From NCBI GenBank assembly GCA_028753945.1, contig JAPNXP010000014.1, forward strand, positions 4,898,001 through 4,962,000: 64,000 bases of DNA, written 5' to 3'. This document shows positions 1 to 15,200 of this stretch, one piece after another; within the stretch, counting starts at the first letter, position 1, and the number at the start of each line of letters is the position of its first letter. The notes beneath the pieces are model-generated. The model ran no database searches, was not told where the DNA came from, and was given only the letters and a program-made list of their open reading frames with translations. The DNA is from Hexactinellida sp. DTS-2022. Taxonomy: Eukaryota > Porifera > Hexactinellida. The position numbers and the translations under genes were made by a program.

Positions 1-203
1 AGATAGTAAGTGCGGAATTCAAAGTGTTGTACATTTCACTAATCATTCAGTTTCCCTTTAGTATGAATTTATCAATTTCTAACAAATTGGAAAAATAAGT
101 CCACATAAGGACATAAATCCTAATGTATCCTCTTTCTATGTAAATCTCCTGTCCAACTAATTACCATTACTAGATTATCAACACTCGCTTACACCTGCTG
201 AAG

Positions 204-3200
204 AAATTCCAAGTGATCAGTTTTGCTACCATAAAATGTTTCCTTATTCACTTCACACTATACCAAGTGAAGAAGTTACGGAACCTAGAGCTACTGGACG
301 AAGAGCAGCTGTTTGTTAAAACAGACACAGGTGTACACAGCCATACATTAATGCTACGGAATATCTATACATTCTGTCATTGTGCCAGGGGATTTGAAAT
401 GATAACAACTATCTTCCGTGATGAAAGCCAGCTAAATAGACTTCCTCTGCTAATAGCTAGAGAGCTATGTACTATTCTAATATACGTGCGTGTTCATCTC
501 ACCAAGAGTTATTTGATAGAACACATCACTTGCATACGACCGCTTGTGTACAGCTATCTGAACCAACTCGCTGACACAGTGATACGCGACAACAAGTATT
601 GTGTCAGTCAGATCATAAACAGTGTTGTAGATCCGTTAGAACGAGCGCCGTCCTTTGATCTAGACATACTGGGACTAGCATTGAAGTACATCTGTTCTGC
701 TATACTCATTCTAAAGCTGGAAGGGCTTGCATCTTTGAATACACAGCTTTATCTATTCTTAGATTGGAAATCAAAGGTTGGTTGTTGTATAGTAGATTTA
801 GTGTCGATTGTTGTGAACTAGAATACAGTAGATTCTCGTTAATATGAACACCAGGGGACCGTCGAATTTGTTGGTATTATCCGGAATTCGTATTAACCGG
901 AATAATTTGTATAGGATAAGGGAATTAATCTCGTTCGCCTTAACCAATGTTTCACTTATCCGTATTCATATTAACGAGTGTCTACTGTACAATTCATTCA
1001 CAGTAAACGACTCTGAATGTACCTCATTTAATTGGCATTCCTTGTGACTAATATTGTTGCTAGGGGTTTCTCGCTGAGAGTGAACACGTGCTGGCTAAGC
1101 AGTTCACTAACTGGATTATCGAAAATGAGATTGTGGAGCGGGTCCTGGGGCGGTCAGGTCAGGGCTCGTTCCACCCGGAAATGCTTAAGATTAGCTACGT
1201 CCTGTTACAGTTCCTATCGACTAACTGCTCTCTTACGACGGAGCACGTTGATACTCTGTGGGAAGACACCAAGGACAAGCACTGCTCGAGACAAGTGTTC
1301 CATCTCCTCTCCGATCTGTCCAAGTTCCTTGAGGAGGATCTGGTTAGTTGTTATACTAGCATAAACATAAATATAATTGTACAACTCTCTCTTAAATGCG
1401 AATTAGAATTTACACTTTAAAATGTTAAACTATAATGGAATTCATAATGAAACAAACCGAACCACATACATACTATATTATTATTTTTCTTGATACAGAT
1501 CGGATTAGCTAGGCTAGGGTGTACTGTAGTTAGTTAGTTAGTTTATTAATCCACATGAGTAATCCGTATTATTGATTTTAGAATTAATTTCAAATAAATT
1601 TCCTAATCCAATCCATAGTCCAAAAAATGGATTTTTTTATCCGTAAAATCCATAATCCACCTGCCCCATTACACCTATACTACACTGCTCCTGTAGGTTA
1701 AGCATCTGCTCGGGAAGCTAACAGATCTGCAGGTGGAGGAGCACAGCGTGGGCTCTCTCCACCTCTGCTACGCTCTGATACGAGCCCACTGGTCCAACAT
1801 ACAGAATGTGGGTACACACGGTAAGACGGGATCTGATAGACAGCTGACCGGCGTGTCTGATAATCTGGAGGCGATGCTGGCCACCTCGGATAGATCTTCT
1901 TCCAGCAGTGTAGCTAGCACTGAGGTGCAGGTGACAGAGGATGTCCCTGTACAGGATAACGAATTGGAGTTAGAGACTATTGGGTTTGTATTAATAATAA
2001 TATGAACTATTATAAACACAGTATGTAGAGCAGCAGAACCTATTATCTATCGGTACATACTTGCCAACATAGGCGTCGTTGCAGGGGGGGCGGGGGGGGC
2101 CTGCCCCCCCCGGTAAAATGTCGGGGGGGGCAGCATAGGTCTCGCCCCCCCCAGATTTCGCACACATGCCAACCTATTTGAGTCATGTCCCTGTACAGGG
2201 CTCCAATTTTCCCCTGTACATTGGCCAAAATCCATGTACACCTCCCAAAAATCTCTCACTCGCTGCGCTCGCTCGTCCAAGGAATTACTATTCACTTACA
2301 TTGCTAAATTAGTACTTGGAAAGGAGAAAGCATTGAATTATATATTGTATAGGGAATCCCTGAATGCTTGAATATATATATATATATATATATAAACCAG
2401 TTGTGCCTTTATGTGGTCAATGCAGAATGCATGGCAGAATATACTATCATCACTGTAGACATTTTTAGGCATTATTTAACACATAATTAGTAAATTAAAA
2501 ATCCCTGTACGCCTGTACTGAAACGCCAAAATGTTTAAATCCCTGTAGGTTTGGCAAGTATGATTTCGTCCCCTCAGCTGGCGTTTCTCTTGAAAATTAG
2601 TTGAAACAGTGGAGGATAACAGCTTTTTAATTTGCCAAAAATTTCAAGTTGCATAAAGCTTTCTCAGTAAATTTACATCTCACTTACGTTATTTATTTAC
2701 TATTTATGCGTGATTTTTGCGTATTAATTGCAAAATAAAATAAATGTCTTTTAAATGTTCTCTGGCTGCCCCCCCAGATTTTCAGAAAAATTGGAAAGTT
2801 CGACGCCTATGCTTGCCAACCATCCAGGATACCTGGGTTATCCAGGGATAGAGATTTTTATTTTATTTTTCACAAAATTTTTAGAGCTCAGTTTATTCTA
2901 ATGCTAAATTCGGGCACTTGGAAAGGTCAGTTTTTAGTTTAAAATTTCCTTTAGAAAGTAAGCCTGGCTCTTTGCTATTAGAAAAATCTAAAATTACAGG
3001 TGTGCCGATAGCATTTTTTTCTTGGAAGGTCTATATTTTTTGAGGTTAAGTGAAGTGCCTCCATTAGAAAATGCTCTGCACAGTTGTAATTTTAGATTTT
3101 TTTCATCATCACTATAAGGTTCTATCGAATGCATATAATTGAAAATTGGTTACTATTTATTGTGTTGTGAGTCACATTAAATAGGTGTAAAAATGTTGAA

Positions 3201-6200
3201 AAAATTAATCAAAATCTTTACCCCAAATGCCCATCTGTAACCCATGAAACATCTATCCTGAAAATTTCGGATCTTAGTCAATTAAACTCGGTTCTGTGGA
3301 GAGGATACGGACTAAAATATAAACTGAGTGATATTTTCAATTAATTTTATTAACTTAATATTATGTATTTAGTATGGATACTGGAGCAGAGGAGGAAATA
3401 ATGATTAATTTCAGACCAGACAACTTAACACCTCCTTTGCCAGAAGATCCCTCTACTCTACCACAAGATAAATTCTCAGATGCTCTCCCTAACGACAAAT
3501 CCGAGCCAATGGAACGTCAATCAAGTGACACAACTCAATCATACAGTTTAGACCCTTGGGATCATGATGATTCCACAGATCCCATATTCTCTATAGCAAA
3601 GCAGTTGCCAGCTGTTGACAGCTCTGCCGCGAGTAAGCCTGCTAAATCCCTGGTCCAACATCTGAATACTAACGGGAACTCTATACTATGGGAACTGCTG
3701 CAGGATGATAGTATTCCTAAACTCACAGCTGAGCTGAGAGAACTCGCTCAGACACAGTTAGCGGATGTTATTAAGCTAACCAGATTCAGTGAGGTACTGT
3801 ATAATTATTATTATCTGCAGTAGACTGTTAATAGGACAGGGATAAGGCGAAATATCGGTTAAGGAGTACAAGGTTTAATATCTAGCCTATACAAATGCAT
3901 ATAAGTGATACAAATTTCCGGATAAACGAACAAATTTCAACGATTGTATTCGTATTTTAACGAGAGTCTACTATATAATAATATATAATCACTTTAAGAC
4001 ATCAGTATTATGGCTACTGTAGGTAGTACAGCACTTCATGCGTGCTTGTGTGCTGAATATATCTCAAGACAAGAGCGTTATATTATCTCTCAATCTCCTC
4101 CTCTCCCTCCTCTCCTCGCCCCCATCGATATTCTCCGGGAACTACTGCGCCTTCTCTTGGGCACAGAAAGAGCTAAATATGATGGATATATTCTTCCAGA
4201 ATTGGAGACGGTTTATGCGTAAAGTAGAGGCGAACGAGGATATAGACCAAATACATTCTACACCGAAACATCTCGATGCTAGACTCGAGTTCCTATCCAC
4301 TCTCGTGTCTCACTCATTCCCGGCAAAGGCATTCACTCTCACCTGCGAGGCGGTGGAGGAGATATGGGAGAGTTTGGTGGTTAACACGAAACTCCAGTTG
4401 GTACTCAAGAACAAAGGGTTCACCTGGTTTGATTTACAGGTGTGTTACTGTTAACTCGATGTTAACTCGCTAATTAAGATTCCAAATTTAGCGGAATCCA
4501 CAGAATTATGATAAACAGTATACTCCGCTTAATGGAGCCACCGGTTAATATATTTCTCCGCTTAATGGGGTCAAAATTTCACAGGATTTATAAGATGGAA
4601 TAACAGTTTGGCACTTTGGCTTAAAATATTTTCGGTTAATAGATTTCTCCGCTTAATCGGGTCAAAGTAACCTGGTCCCGAGGTTACTATATTAAGCGGA
4701 GTCGACTGTATTTACAATGTTATTACGAATTACGCACCAGACTGTACACGTATAGCCCTTACATGTATTGATTGCTCCTGTCTCAATAGGTTACCTTTAT
4801 GCCTCAGAAGATCATAACCTTTCTTGTGCAGAACAAGATATCAGATCTGGATCCTCGCACGGTTCCGCTGGCTGGATTCAGTCTGGTCCGGCGTCTCTTC
4901 CCGTACTCCACTCCGCACTTATCTACCGCAGACAACCCTTGCTTGGAGCTGGTGTGGAACATAGCGATGCACCACTTCGACAACCAAATTAGCCAATCTG
5001 CCATCGAATTCCTAAACGCAAGTTTTTTCTCCCGTGTTGATAGCTCTCTCAGCTATGAGGAATCTTTTCTGAAACGATCCATCAAATTCCTAGCTGAGGG
5101 TCTCGATATCATAGATACCACAATGAACATTAGCAATGTCCTATCTCCCAATACTTACGAATCCAACCAACTTCGTGAGACTAGCACCAACGCTGCTTAC
5201 ACACTCGTTAAGCGGGGACTCGAGCTGTTGGTTTCACATTTGAACTTGTTTCAAGAACGGTTTTCATTCCACTTAAGAATGTGGCGTTTGAAAGACAAGC
5301 CCTTAGAGAGACATTGCGAGGAGAGGTTCCCTGGCCTGACGGAGCGTCTGGGACTCAACCCGCCTTCTGTGGTCCCAAGCAAGGGGGACTGCATGAAGAT
5401 ATACCTGGTGTACACCGGGTATAACGACAGCTATAAGACCACTCTGGAGATGTCTGGGAGCACTCTGCTGGCAGAGCTGAGAGCAGAGACCATGTTCTGT
5501 CTCAATAAAGCAGGTTAGATACTCGTGTCACTGTCTTAATGGTAATACTACTCGTAGATGCTCGTTAATACGTACAGGGATAAGGCGAAATATCGGTTAA
5601 GGAGTCAAAGTATAATTCCCCTAGCCTATACAAATGCATGCAAGTAACTCCGGTTAATAGAATTTCAGGATAATACGAACGAATTTCGACGTTCCCCTGC
5701 TGTTCGTATTACGAAAGTCTCATAGAGTTATTTATATCCTGACCACATTATTTGGTAACTTGTTAGTTAAGGAAGTGCATTAACTTCTCTCAAGTCACTT
5801 GTTATAGATCTTATTGCTGCTATAAGATGTATTATAATACGAGGTTAATGTAGGTAAAACGAAGACTAGTGCCTGCAGCTCCGAGCAGTCCTTCTCTTCC
5901 TCATTTCCGCCGTTAAAGCTGACCTCAGACGGACAGCTCCTGCAGTACGAAAGCGATACGAAGACCCTTAAGGAGCTGGACATAAAGGAGAACTCCATTC
6001 TACAGGCAAGGTTTTACAAATATCGATATCGGGAAAAATCCCCGATATCGAACAATATATCGGAAAATCGTCGATATCGATAAATATCGCGATATTTATA
6101 AAAATATCGGAAATATCGGATATTATCGATATTTTTCAATATTAAAAAAAAAATGGCATTATATTTTTTGAGATTTTCCGATATCGATATTTCCGATATT

Positions 6201-9200
6201 TTTTAAGGCCGTTATATCGATGTCAATCCTTGCTACAGGTATCCCACACTTCTGTCGCATCATCAATGCCAGGCTCCACTGTATCTCCCTCTCTTCTCCC
6301 CGCGCCCAGAAGGAAATCCACTCCACACAGTCTCTTAGTCGAGCTAGACGCTATACCCTTTCTGCTACGAGTAGCCACTGCAGTGCATGAGCATGGAGAC
6401 GCTATGAGCACAAAGGTATGGAGGCTGCTGGCTATTCTCCCCACTTCTCCCCGGGAGATAGCCAGAGCAGCGGCTGCCGTCAGTCAGGACACCAAGGACT
6501 GGGATAAGTTCTTCGGTAAGATTCAAACGCTCAAACGCACGTAATGCGAATTCCAGAAATTATACCCCTTATGTCACGCTTTTTTACCATTTTGTTATAC
6601 AAAAAGATTGGTCCGTCACACATTGATTAACCCCCACATGGAAGCGTTAATAACGTTTAAATGGTCCCTTATTAAAGTTACTGCAGTAGTGTTCGCGTAA
6701 TAACAAGTCACATTTTGAACGAAATTTGCTCGCTAATAGAGGAACATAATTAACATTAAATGCTCGCTTGGGGATGAAAAGTAACTTGCTAGTACAGTGG
6801 ATGCCGGTTATAAGCACATCGTAGGGAACTGCACTTAATGTGCTTATAACTGGCATGTATATACTAGGGTATATGGCAACCGTTTTCCAACATAGCGTTC
6901 TTATATCCGATATGTTCTTTCAACCGGTGTGCTTATATCCGACATCTACTGTATTATCACGCTTGGGACCCGGAAAGCAATATTGCTAATACGCAAACTC
7001 CACTGTATTAACGTATAGTGACTGTAGGTAATCTCGCTACCGAGCAGAACCTGTTTGAGCTGCTGTACTGCCTGCAGGCACTGCAAACAGTGCTGCTACG
7101 CGCCTCCGAGAACAACTCCATAACTCCAGGCATCAGGAGATCCGGTCTTATGATATGCATAGCTAGACTGAGCACTCACATGGAGTTCTGTCTGTCAGTT
7201 AACTCTCCCTCTAGTGCACCTTCTAGCCTAGAAAGCATAGACAAGGAGAACGTGTCTCCTAACAGTGATGGGTCTGTTGAGGGGTGGAGCTGTTGGTACC
7301 AGGCTGTGTTGTGCTATTGGATGGAGATCCTCTGTGTGCTGTGTCTACATAGAGTTGTGCTGCAAGAAGAGAGCTCGGGTAGTGACAGCGATGATTTCAT
7401 ATTAGACATTTCTCAGGACTGTATTATGCAGGGATCTGGTGTGGGGAAGAAAACTCTCATACCGAGGTTTGAGCTGGAGATGCATAAAGTCACTGTTGAT
7501 ATTATACAGGTGTGTAATATACGTATTCATTCTAGCTGTAGTTTTAAGCATATTGTACAGAAGACTCTCGTTAATACGAACACTAGGTGACCGTCTAATT
7601 TATATTAACCGAAGTCAATTACATGCTTTTGTATAGGCTAGGGAAAGTAAATATTGTATTCTTTAACCGACTTTTTCAACCTTGAAACCCTTATAGAAAA
7701 TACCAAACATTCTGTGGACCTCCTCCCATTGACCGTAATACAAATTTATCTTGTGGACCCCATGTTGAGAACCACTGCTTAACCGATATTTCGTCTTATC
7801 TGTGTTAGTATTATTGTATTAACGAGAGTCTACTGTATGTATTATTTGCATTGTATAATTCTACTTGCTTTACAGGACAACAGCATCAACATGCTATCCC
7901 TGCTCTCTCGCGCTTTGGAGCTCGGGAGCGTAGCTAGCTCCGAGTGTGCGTACATACTGTCTCACAGGGCCTGGACTCTGTTGGTCTGCTGGTGCCAGAG
8001 CAATAGGTATGCTCTCCTGGATCTCTTGAATAGGAAGGATTTCTGTGTTCTAGCTGAGAAGCTATTGCTGCATTGTCAGATCTACTCAGTGAGGAGATTA
8101 GCCAGACGCAACCTGAAACAGCTGTACACTGAGTTTAAGGATCCGAGCATATCTCTAACTCTCTTAGAGAACCTACTGCATTGCTCTATTGATAATTGCG
8201 CTCTGCTGGAGCTCTCTCACAGCCCCCCGCGGGATAGCACCATATATGTGGTAGGATATTAATCCACTTGGTTATCCTAGTATAGCAGGAGTAATTGCGA
8301 GATTAAAATGTATTTCCTCGAGTACATGAATACTCCTGTGTACATATGGCTCCTAGTTCATATTAGCAATTTGTTTGGGGCCGTTCAAACGGTACATAAC
8401 ACTTCCAATGGTGGGTTAACCAAAATGTGACAGGACCATCCTTTTTGTATTTCAAAATGTTCAAAAAAAGCGTGACTTACGGATTGGGTTTATACTTTCT
8501 GGAATTTATTAACTTTTTTTGCAATATTTCCTCGGTTTTTTTCAGAGGAATTGTGCACTAAAGAATTATTCTCGTATTATAATCATCTTATTTAGAACCC
8601 CCTGCACTCCATGTCTCACCCCTCAGAACAGCTGCTCAGACAATCTGGAGAATGCTTCCAATGCATTTATGATCTGATTATATTTGTGTATAACTCTAAG
8701 AGATACAAGAAGAATTGGAAATCAAATGAATGCTACGAACACGCGTGTTATGAGCGACTTATTACCCTCGCTCCCTACGAGATTATTGAGCTCATCACAG
8801 ACAGACATTGCAACAGGGATTCCATGGACACCCCGGATGTATTTCTAAAGGTAAATATATATTGCTTCTACCAAAACGTGTCTCATTTGTAATACAGTAA
8901 ACCTCCAAGAAATGAACAACTCCAAAATATGAACACTTTTTCTCGGTCCCAAATTTCCCCCATTGCTTTACGTTATGATAAATCATGAAAAGTGAACACC
9001 TCTCAAAAGTGAACGTTTTGGCTGACACCAGGCTGTTCACTTTCTAAAGGTTTTACTGTATAGTATTTAATTTAAGATAATATACTTATAAATAGAACTC
9101 GTTCATAATGTACCCCTCGGGAAATGGAAATAAGTACGTATTATCTGAGTGTACGTACTAACCAAGTTTACCCTACATAGAAATACATACTGCTTTATGA

Positions 9201-12200
9201 ACTTGGTTAAAAAATCAGTATATACTAAGCCAAAGTACATACTAAGCCAGGTACGTTATAACCGAGTTATACTATACTATAACGAGCTATTTATTAGGGC
9301 TTGTTACAAATAATGACGGCTCTCACTAAGCTGTCCACTGACTACACCACTTCAGACCAAGCTAAGGTGTTAGCAGACCGTCTACTAGCCAACCTATTCC
9401 CCTTCAAGAACTACAACCCTTCTGACGAGACGCAGTCTCCATTGCCTGTGTATTGTAACTCGGAGACTCGGGTGCATGCAGTGGATCTGTTGGAAGCTAT
9501 GGTGTATCAGAATCCTAAGCTGTTCCCACTGGTAGCCGTGGTGCTCAAGCAGAACCATCCAGTCCTCCCAGGTAGTATAAATAGGAGTGACAGCTTAACC
9601 ATTTCTGTAGTACAGTCGACTCCGCTTAATGGGTAACTTTAGTACTAGAGTAGTTTACCCAATTAAGCGGAGGACACAATTAACCGAAAATATTGTAAGC
9701 CAAACTGTAATTCCATTCTATAAATCCTGTAAAATGTTAGACCAATTAAGTGGCTGAACTACGTAGTTAACTAATGGCTTAATTAAGCGGAATCTACTGT
9801 ACTATCAAAACCAACAAACTAACAAATAAATACAGTCAAATCCAGGGGTTTTTTTAAGGCCGATCTTGGTGTAAACTTTGCACCAAGATTTTTTGGAATT
9901 ACACCACGATTCGGGTCGGCCGCGGCCGATACAGTGTTGAGTTGCACCAAGGTCTCAACCTTAAAAAAAACCCTGGTCAAATCTGCTTTAATTGACAATT
10001 ATTCGTCTGCTTAATAACTTACATATACATAGGGGTTGTATTAAGTGGAGTACGCTTATTATGAAGTATATTATGAACAAAATTTGGATCCCTCTATGTT
10101 CATATTAATAACCTGACTGTAGGTATACTTATTCCTCAGTTAGCAGCTACCGTATCTAATAGGAACTCCCTGGGAGTACCGACCTAGAGACGACCTCCGA
10201 GACGTCCACACCGGATACTGCGGAATTTCTAACCTCGGCGCCACCTGCTACATGGCTAGCACCCTTCAGCAGCTCTACATGATACCGCCGCTCCGTAATG
10301 CCATACTAGCACAGGACCCGAGTGAGGTCACCCCGAGACACAGCTCTATGTTCAGAGAGCTGCAGAGACTGTTCTTGCATCTGTGGCTGAGTAGGAGGGG
10401 CACCTTTAACCCAGAGAAGTTCTGTGCCGAGTATATATTCGACCAGCACCAACTGAATCCACTCGAGCAGAGGGATATGAATGAGTTCTTCACAGGTCAG
10501 CTTAGATACCAAGTTGTACAATTGGAATTATCAATACTGCATTGAATTATAACGATGAACATATGTCCATAAGTTAGTTAGAAATCAAAGTATCAATGTT
10601 CCACAGTCAAAATAAACTATTATATTTTGTGGAAACACTGTTGTCAATAGCGTAGTCAAGAGATTACTTAAATTAATGGGTCTGTAGACTCTCGTTAACA
10701 CGAACACAGATAATGCGAAATATTTGATAAGGAGAGTATATTTTAACTAACCTGCAAGTGAATCAGTTTATAGGAATTTCCAGATAGTATGAACACATTT
10801 CGAGGGTCCCCTGGTGTCCGTATTAACGAGAGTCCAACGTATTTGACGTGTTTTATCAGACAAAACTGGGATTTAGGGTTATTGCAAGAACCTTGATTTA
10901 TCTCCAGATCTCCTCTCGAAGCTGGAGGACATATCCTATCGGCTGAAGAAGACAGTTAAGGGGCTATTCGGGGGCGTTATCGCTAACGTTGTAATGTCCA
11001 ATGAGTGCAGCCATGTCAGCAGAAACTGCGAGGATTTCTATTCAGTGCGAGCAAAGGTGGCAGACATGCCAGACCTCCAGGCCAGTCTCCAGGAGCTGAC
11101 GCAGACCGATATTCTGGACGGAGACAACAAGTACACGTGTTCTCAGTGCGGCGTTAGTGTGCGCGCTGAGAAGAGAGCGTGTTTCGCGCAGCTGCCTTCG
11201 ATACTGTGTATCAACACTATGAGGTGAGTATTGTTAGGTATGGGCGAGTTTGTGCTTTGTTATGTGTTTTTTGATAAAATAGCGAACTTCATTGTCAATC
11301 TATGACTGCATTTCTGTTTATTTTTCTGGAAAAGTAGTATGTACTAAAGTACTATAGCGTAGATATTTGTATATTGAAAATTGAAATATAATTGTTTGGG
11401 AAAACTTATCCATTATTTCCGTTGTTTGTAGGATAAAACTACAGTCGGATCTGCTTATTGTGATCCATTTTTTCGACTACTTAATATGAAAAACTTTTTA
11501 TTATGAACAATCCTTGGCCCCAATTTAACTTCATAGGGCTTGTATGAAATTTTGTTTACAATAAAAACCTGACTGTACTTGTAGAAGGTGACATGAAATG
11601 AAGTAACTAATTATTTATTTATTCCCTACGTGTACAGATACTTATTCAACCTATCAACGAATGCAAACGAGAAGGTTAACACTCACTACCCATTCCCCCT
11701 GGAGCTAGACATGAGATCCTTCATTGAATCCTCAAACGTAACGAGCTACATCAGCTCACAGGAATTGGAAGTAACAGCTGATCCAGATATATACTGCACT
11801 AAGTACGTGTTAGTGGGCGTGGTGGTGCACACGGGCACAGCGGAAGGAGGACACTATTACACCATTCTGCAGAAGCGAGATAACAACTCCTATCCTGTGG
11901 GGAGATGGTACATGTTCAATGACCAGCTGGTCACTGAGTTCGATCCAGAGCTTATAGGCCTTGTTAGTTATCTCAATTATTTGTACATTGTAGACTCCCG
12001 TTATAACGAGATACCCGCTTATAGATTAATACAGTATAACCTCGTTAATACGTACACCAAGGGAACGTAAAAAGTGTACGCCTTAACCGAAATTCGTAAC
12101 CGGTGTCATTGTACGAAAATGCTTTGAAAGGGACTGAAATAGTGTTCGTATTAATGAGATTTTACTGTATATTCTCCAGACGGATAAAGTAGTTTATTCC

Positions 12201-15200
12201 AAATTTCAAAGCAAAATTTGAATATTTTCTAACGAGCCACTTTTTGGTGGTTCCGATATAACAGGAGTTCACTGTTTGCTAAAATCCTGTATCTTTATAC
12301 ATTGTTTCTTATAGGAATGCTATGGCGGAGAAATCACTAATTCCACCGTGGACCAGCACACACGCCGCATATTCCCGGGGCTCCTGGAGAGGAACAACAG
12401 CGCTTACATGCTCTTCTACCAGAGAAAGGACTTCAGGTCGGAAGAGACTATGATGCCTATAAATCCCATTGAGACAGCCAGACCTGTGTTGTTAGAGAAC
12501 AACAAGTTCCTTAGGGAGGTGTACACGTTTGATCTGCATTATCTTCAGGCTGTGTGGAAGATGTGTAGGCACTGTAGACAGGAATCCTCTCAGCTGTTAG
12601 TTGCCGCAGTTAAGGTGGCCACGCAGGTAAGAGAGCAATTTTATTCCTTGTTTTTGTTTTGTTGGTATATTCAGTTCAATATTTAAGTTCGCGGTTTACA
12701 TTCTAATACCAGTATTAATAATTATTTGATCCCATTTTCAATTATCAGCGTTAATACGTGTACCAGGGGATCGATCGTCGAAATATGTTATTATTTCCAA
12801 AATTCGTATTAACTGGATGCATTATTACACTTTGTACTCAAAATTCCCCATATTCCTTACTCCTGTTAACGAGAATCTACTGTACTGTAAATTTACAATT
12901 ATTAACATTTGCTATATTTGCATTCCTTTAGGTGCTTTTGGCTACTATAATCCATGCGAAAGATCGCCCAAATGTCCGTAAATGTTTTGAATGGCTGAAC
13001 ACACAGTACAGAGAGTACTCCGATCTCTGTACAGCTTTCCTTGAGTACTTGTGTCTCTCACACGAGAACAACTGGGTACTGGAGATGTTCTATTCGTGTC
13101 CGATTAAATCAACAAAGGATTTGTTTGTCAGTCTGCTATTAACTATGCTGCAGAGCATTAAGAAGAATTATAAAACTACTTTTTATTCAGGTTTGTTTAA
13201 CTCCTATGTTTCGTAACGAGTTAAATTAGAATTATACGAACTACCTAATTGAATAATAATAAATAATTGCTGATTAGTGATTAACGCTTGCTAATTATTT
13301 AGTTTCAATATCCACTCTGATTCAGACGCCCCCTAGAGATAATTCCAGATTCTACGTAAATACACCTTAATTTGTGGCAGAAGAATATGACTTGGTCCCA
13401 GACTGCGCTACGTCTGTTATGGACATGTCTGTTATGGACATGTCTGTTATGGACATGTCTCTTATGGACATGTCTCTTATGGACATGTCTGTTATAGACA
13501 TGTCTCTTATGGACATGTCTCTTATGGACATGTCTGTTATAGACATGTCTCTTATGGACATGTCTCTTATGGACATGTCTGTTATAGACATGTCTGTTAT
13601 AGACATGTCTGTTATAGACATGTCTGTTATGGACATGTCTGTTATGGACATGTCTGTTATAGACATGTCTGTTATGGACATGTCTGTTATGGACATGTCT
13701 GTTATAGACATGTCTGTTATAGACATGTCTGTTATAGACATGTCTGTTATAGACATGTCTGTTATGGACATGTCTGTTATAGACATGTCTGTTATAGACA
13801 TGTCTGTTATAGACATGTCTGTTATAGACATGTCTGTTATAGACATGTCTGTTATAGACATGTCTGTTATGGACATGTCTGTTATAGACATGTCTGTTAT
13901 GGACATGTCTGTTATAGACATGTCTGTTATGGACATGTCTGTTATAGACATGTCTGTTATGGACATGTCTGTTATGGACATGTCTGTTATGGACATGTCT
14001 GTTATAGACATGTCTGTTATAGACATGTCTGTTATGGACATGTCTGTTATAGACATGTCTGTTATAGACATGTCTGTTATGGACATGTCTGTTATGGACA
14101 TGTCTGTTATGGACATGTCTGTTATAGTTTATTTAATATGATTGCCGTAATACAAATTTTGAGATCTTGTGGATTTTCTACTGGCGTCTGTAACTTCAGT
14201 TAGAAACTCTGTATTAATAAAATGGAAAACTTTTTTTTAAAAGCTTAGGAGGGCGTCTGAATTAGAATAAATTCGAAAATTGCTATAACAAATAAGCCGA
14301 TTTCTTCATAAACTCAGTTAACTACATGTAAGTAGACTGAGTACCCATGGGACCTGAAAATGTACACATAAACATGTCTGTTGAAATACTGCAATATAAA
14401 TGTGACTAGGAAAGAGCTTTGTCTATCACAAGTTGTTTAAACAGAGATCTACTTTATTCATATTTAATTTACTTAATTTAATTATAGGATTCCCCAAGGT
14501 AGTCCCAGAAGGAGACACCTGTAACATTACAATTTGCGAGTCTTCTAGTACAAATACCGTCAGTGTAGCTACTCTGATTAAGAGCGTTATTGAGCTAATG
14601 TGTATAACCGAGCTCCTGCCGACCTCTAATGACTTCAGTCCGTACTTTGAGTTTCTGTGTCACTTCGCTTTAATGGGACTGGAGGAGTGCAAGCTGCTCA
14701 CTACATACAATGTTGTGCATAAAGTAGATTTGTTCTACGCGCGAGCAACGAGACAGTCCCACCATCCTAGTCTCACGTTTGAGGAAGGTGAGTTATTAAA
14801 TACCTAAGTTTTATAATACGTTAATTATATCCCGAGCGTATAACGTATAATAAGTACAGTAGAACCTCGTTAGCACGAACACGATTAATTCTAAATTCAG
14901 GTTAATACGAGCACTATTTCAGTTCCCTTCAAAGCCTTTTCAATACAAATGCCACCGGTTAAGACGAACGAATTTTGACGTTCCCTTGTGTTCGTACTTT
15001 CACATAAATATAAACGTCTGTAAATATGAATAATTTATTTGTAATACAGGAAGTAGTTTCGTGTAATATTACGTATTACTTAGCTAAGTACACAACTCTT
15101 ATACCCATCTCAGTATAAGTATTAATGTCTCATGCTATACCTTTAATAGGAATTCTATCACTGGTCTACGATGACCCTAGCTACCACCCAGATTCCCTGG

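Noticed and set aside
13411..14130. CRISPR-like array
   Set aside because: The array is a contiguous tandem repeat without unique spacers, and the genome is eukaryotic.
13367..14141. Two long overlapping ORFs on opposite strands coding MDMSV and MSITD repeats
   Set aside because: They are a by-product of a 15-bp satellite in a USP34 intron whose unit lacks stops on either strand; no unique sequence of a gene is attached.
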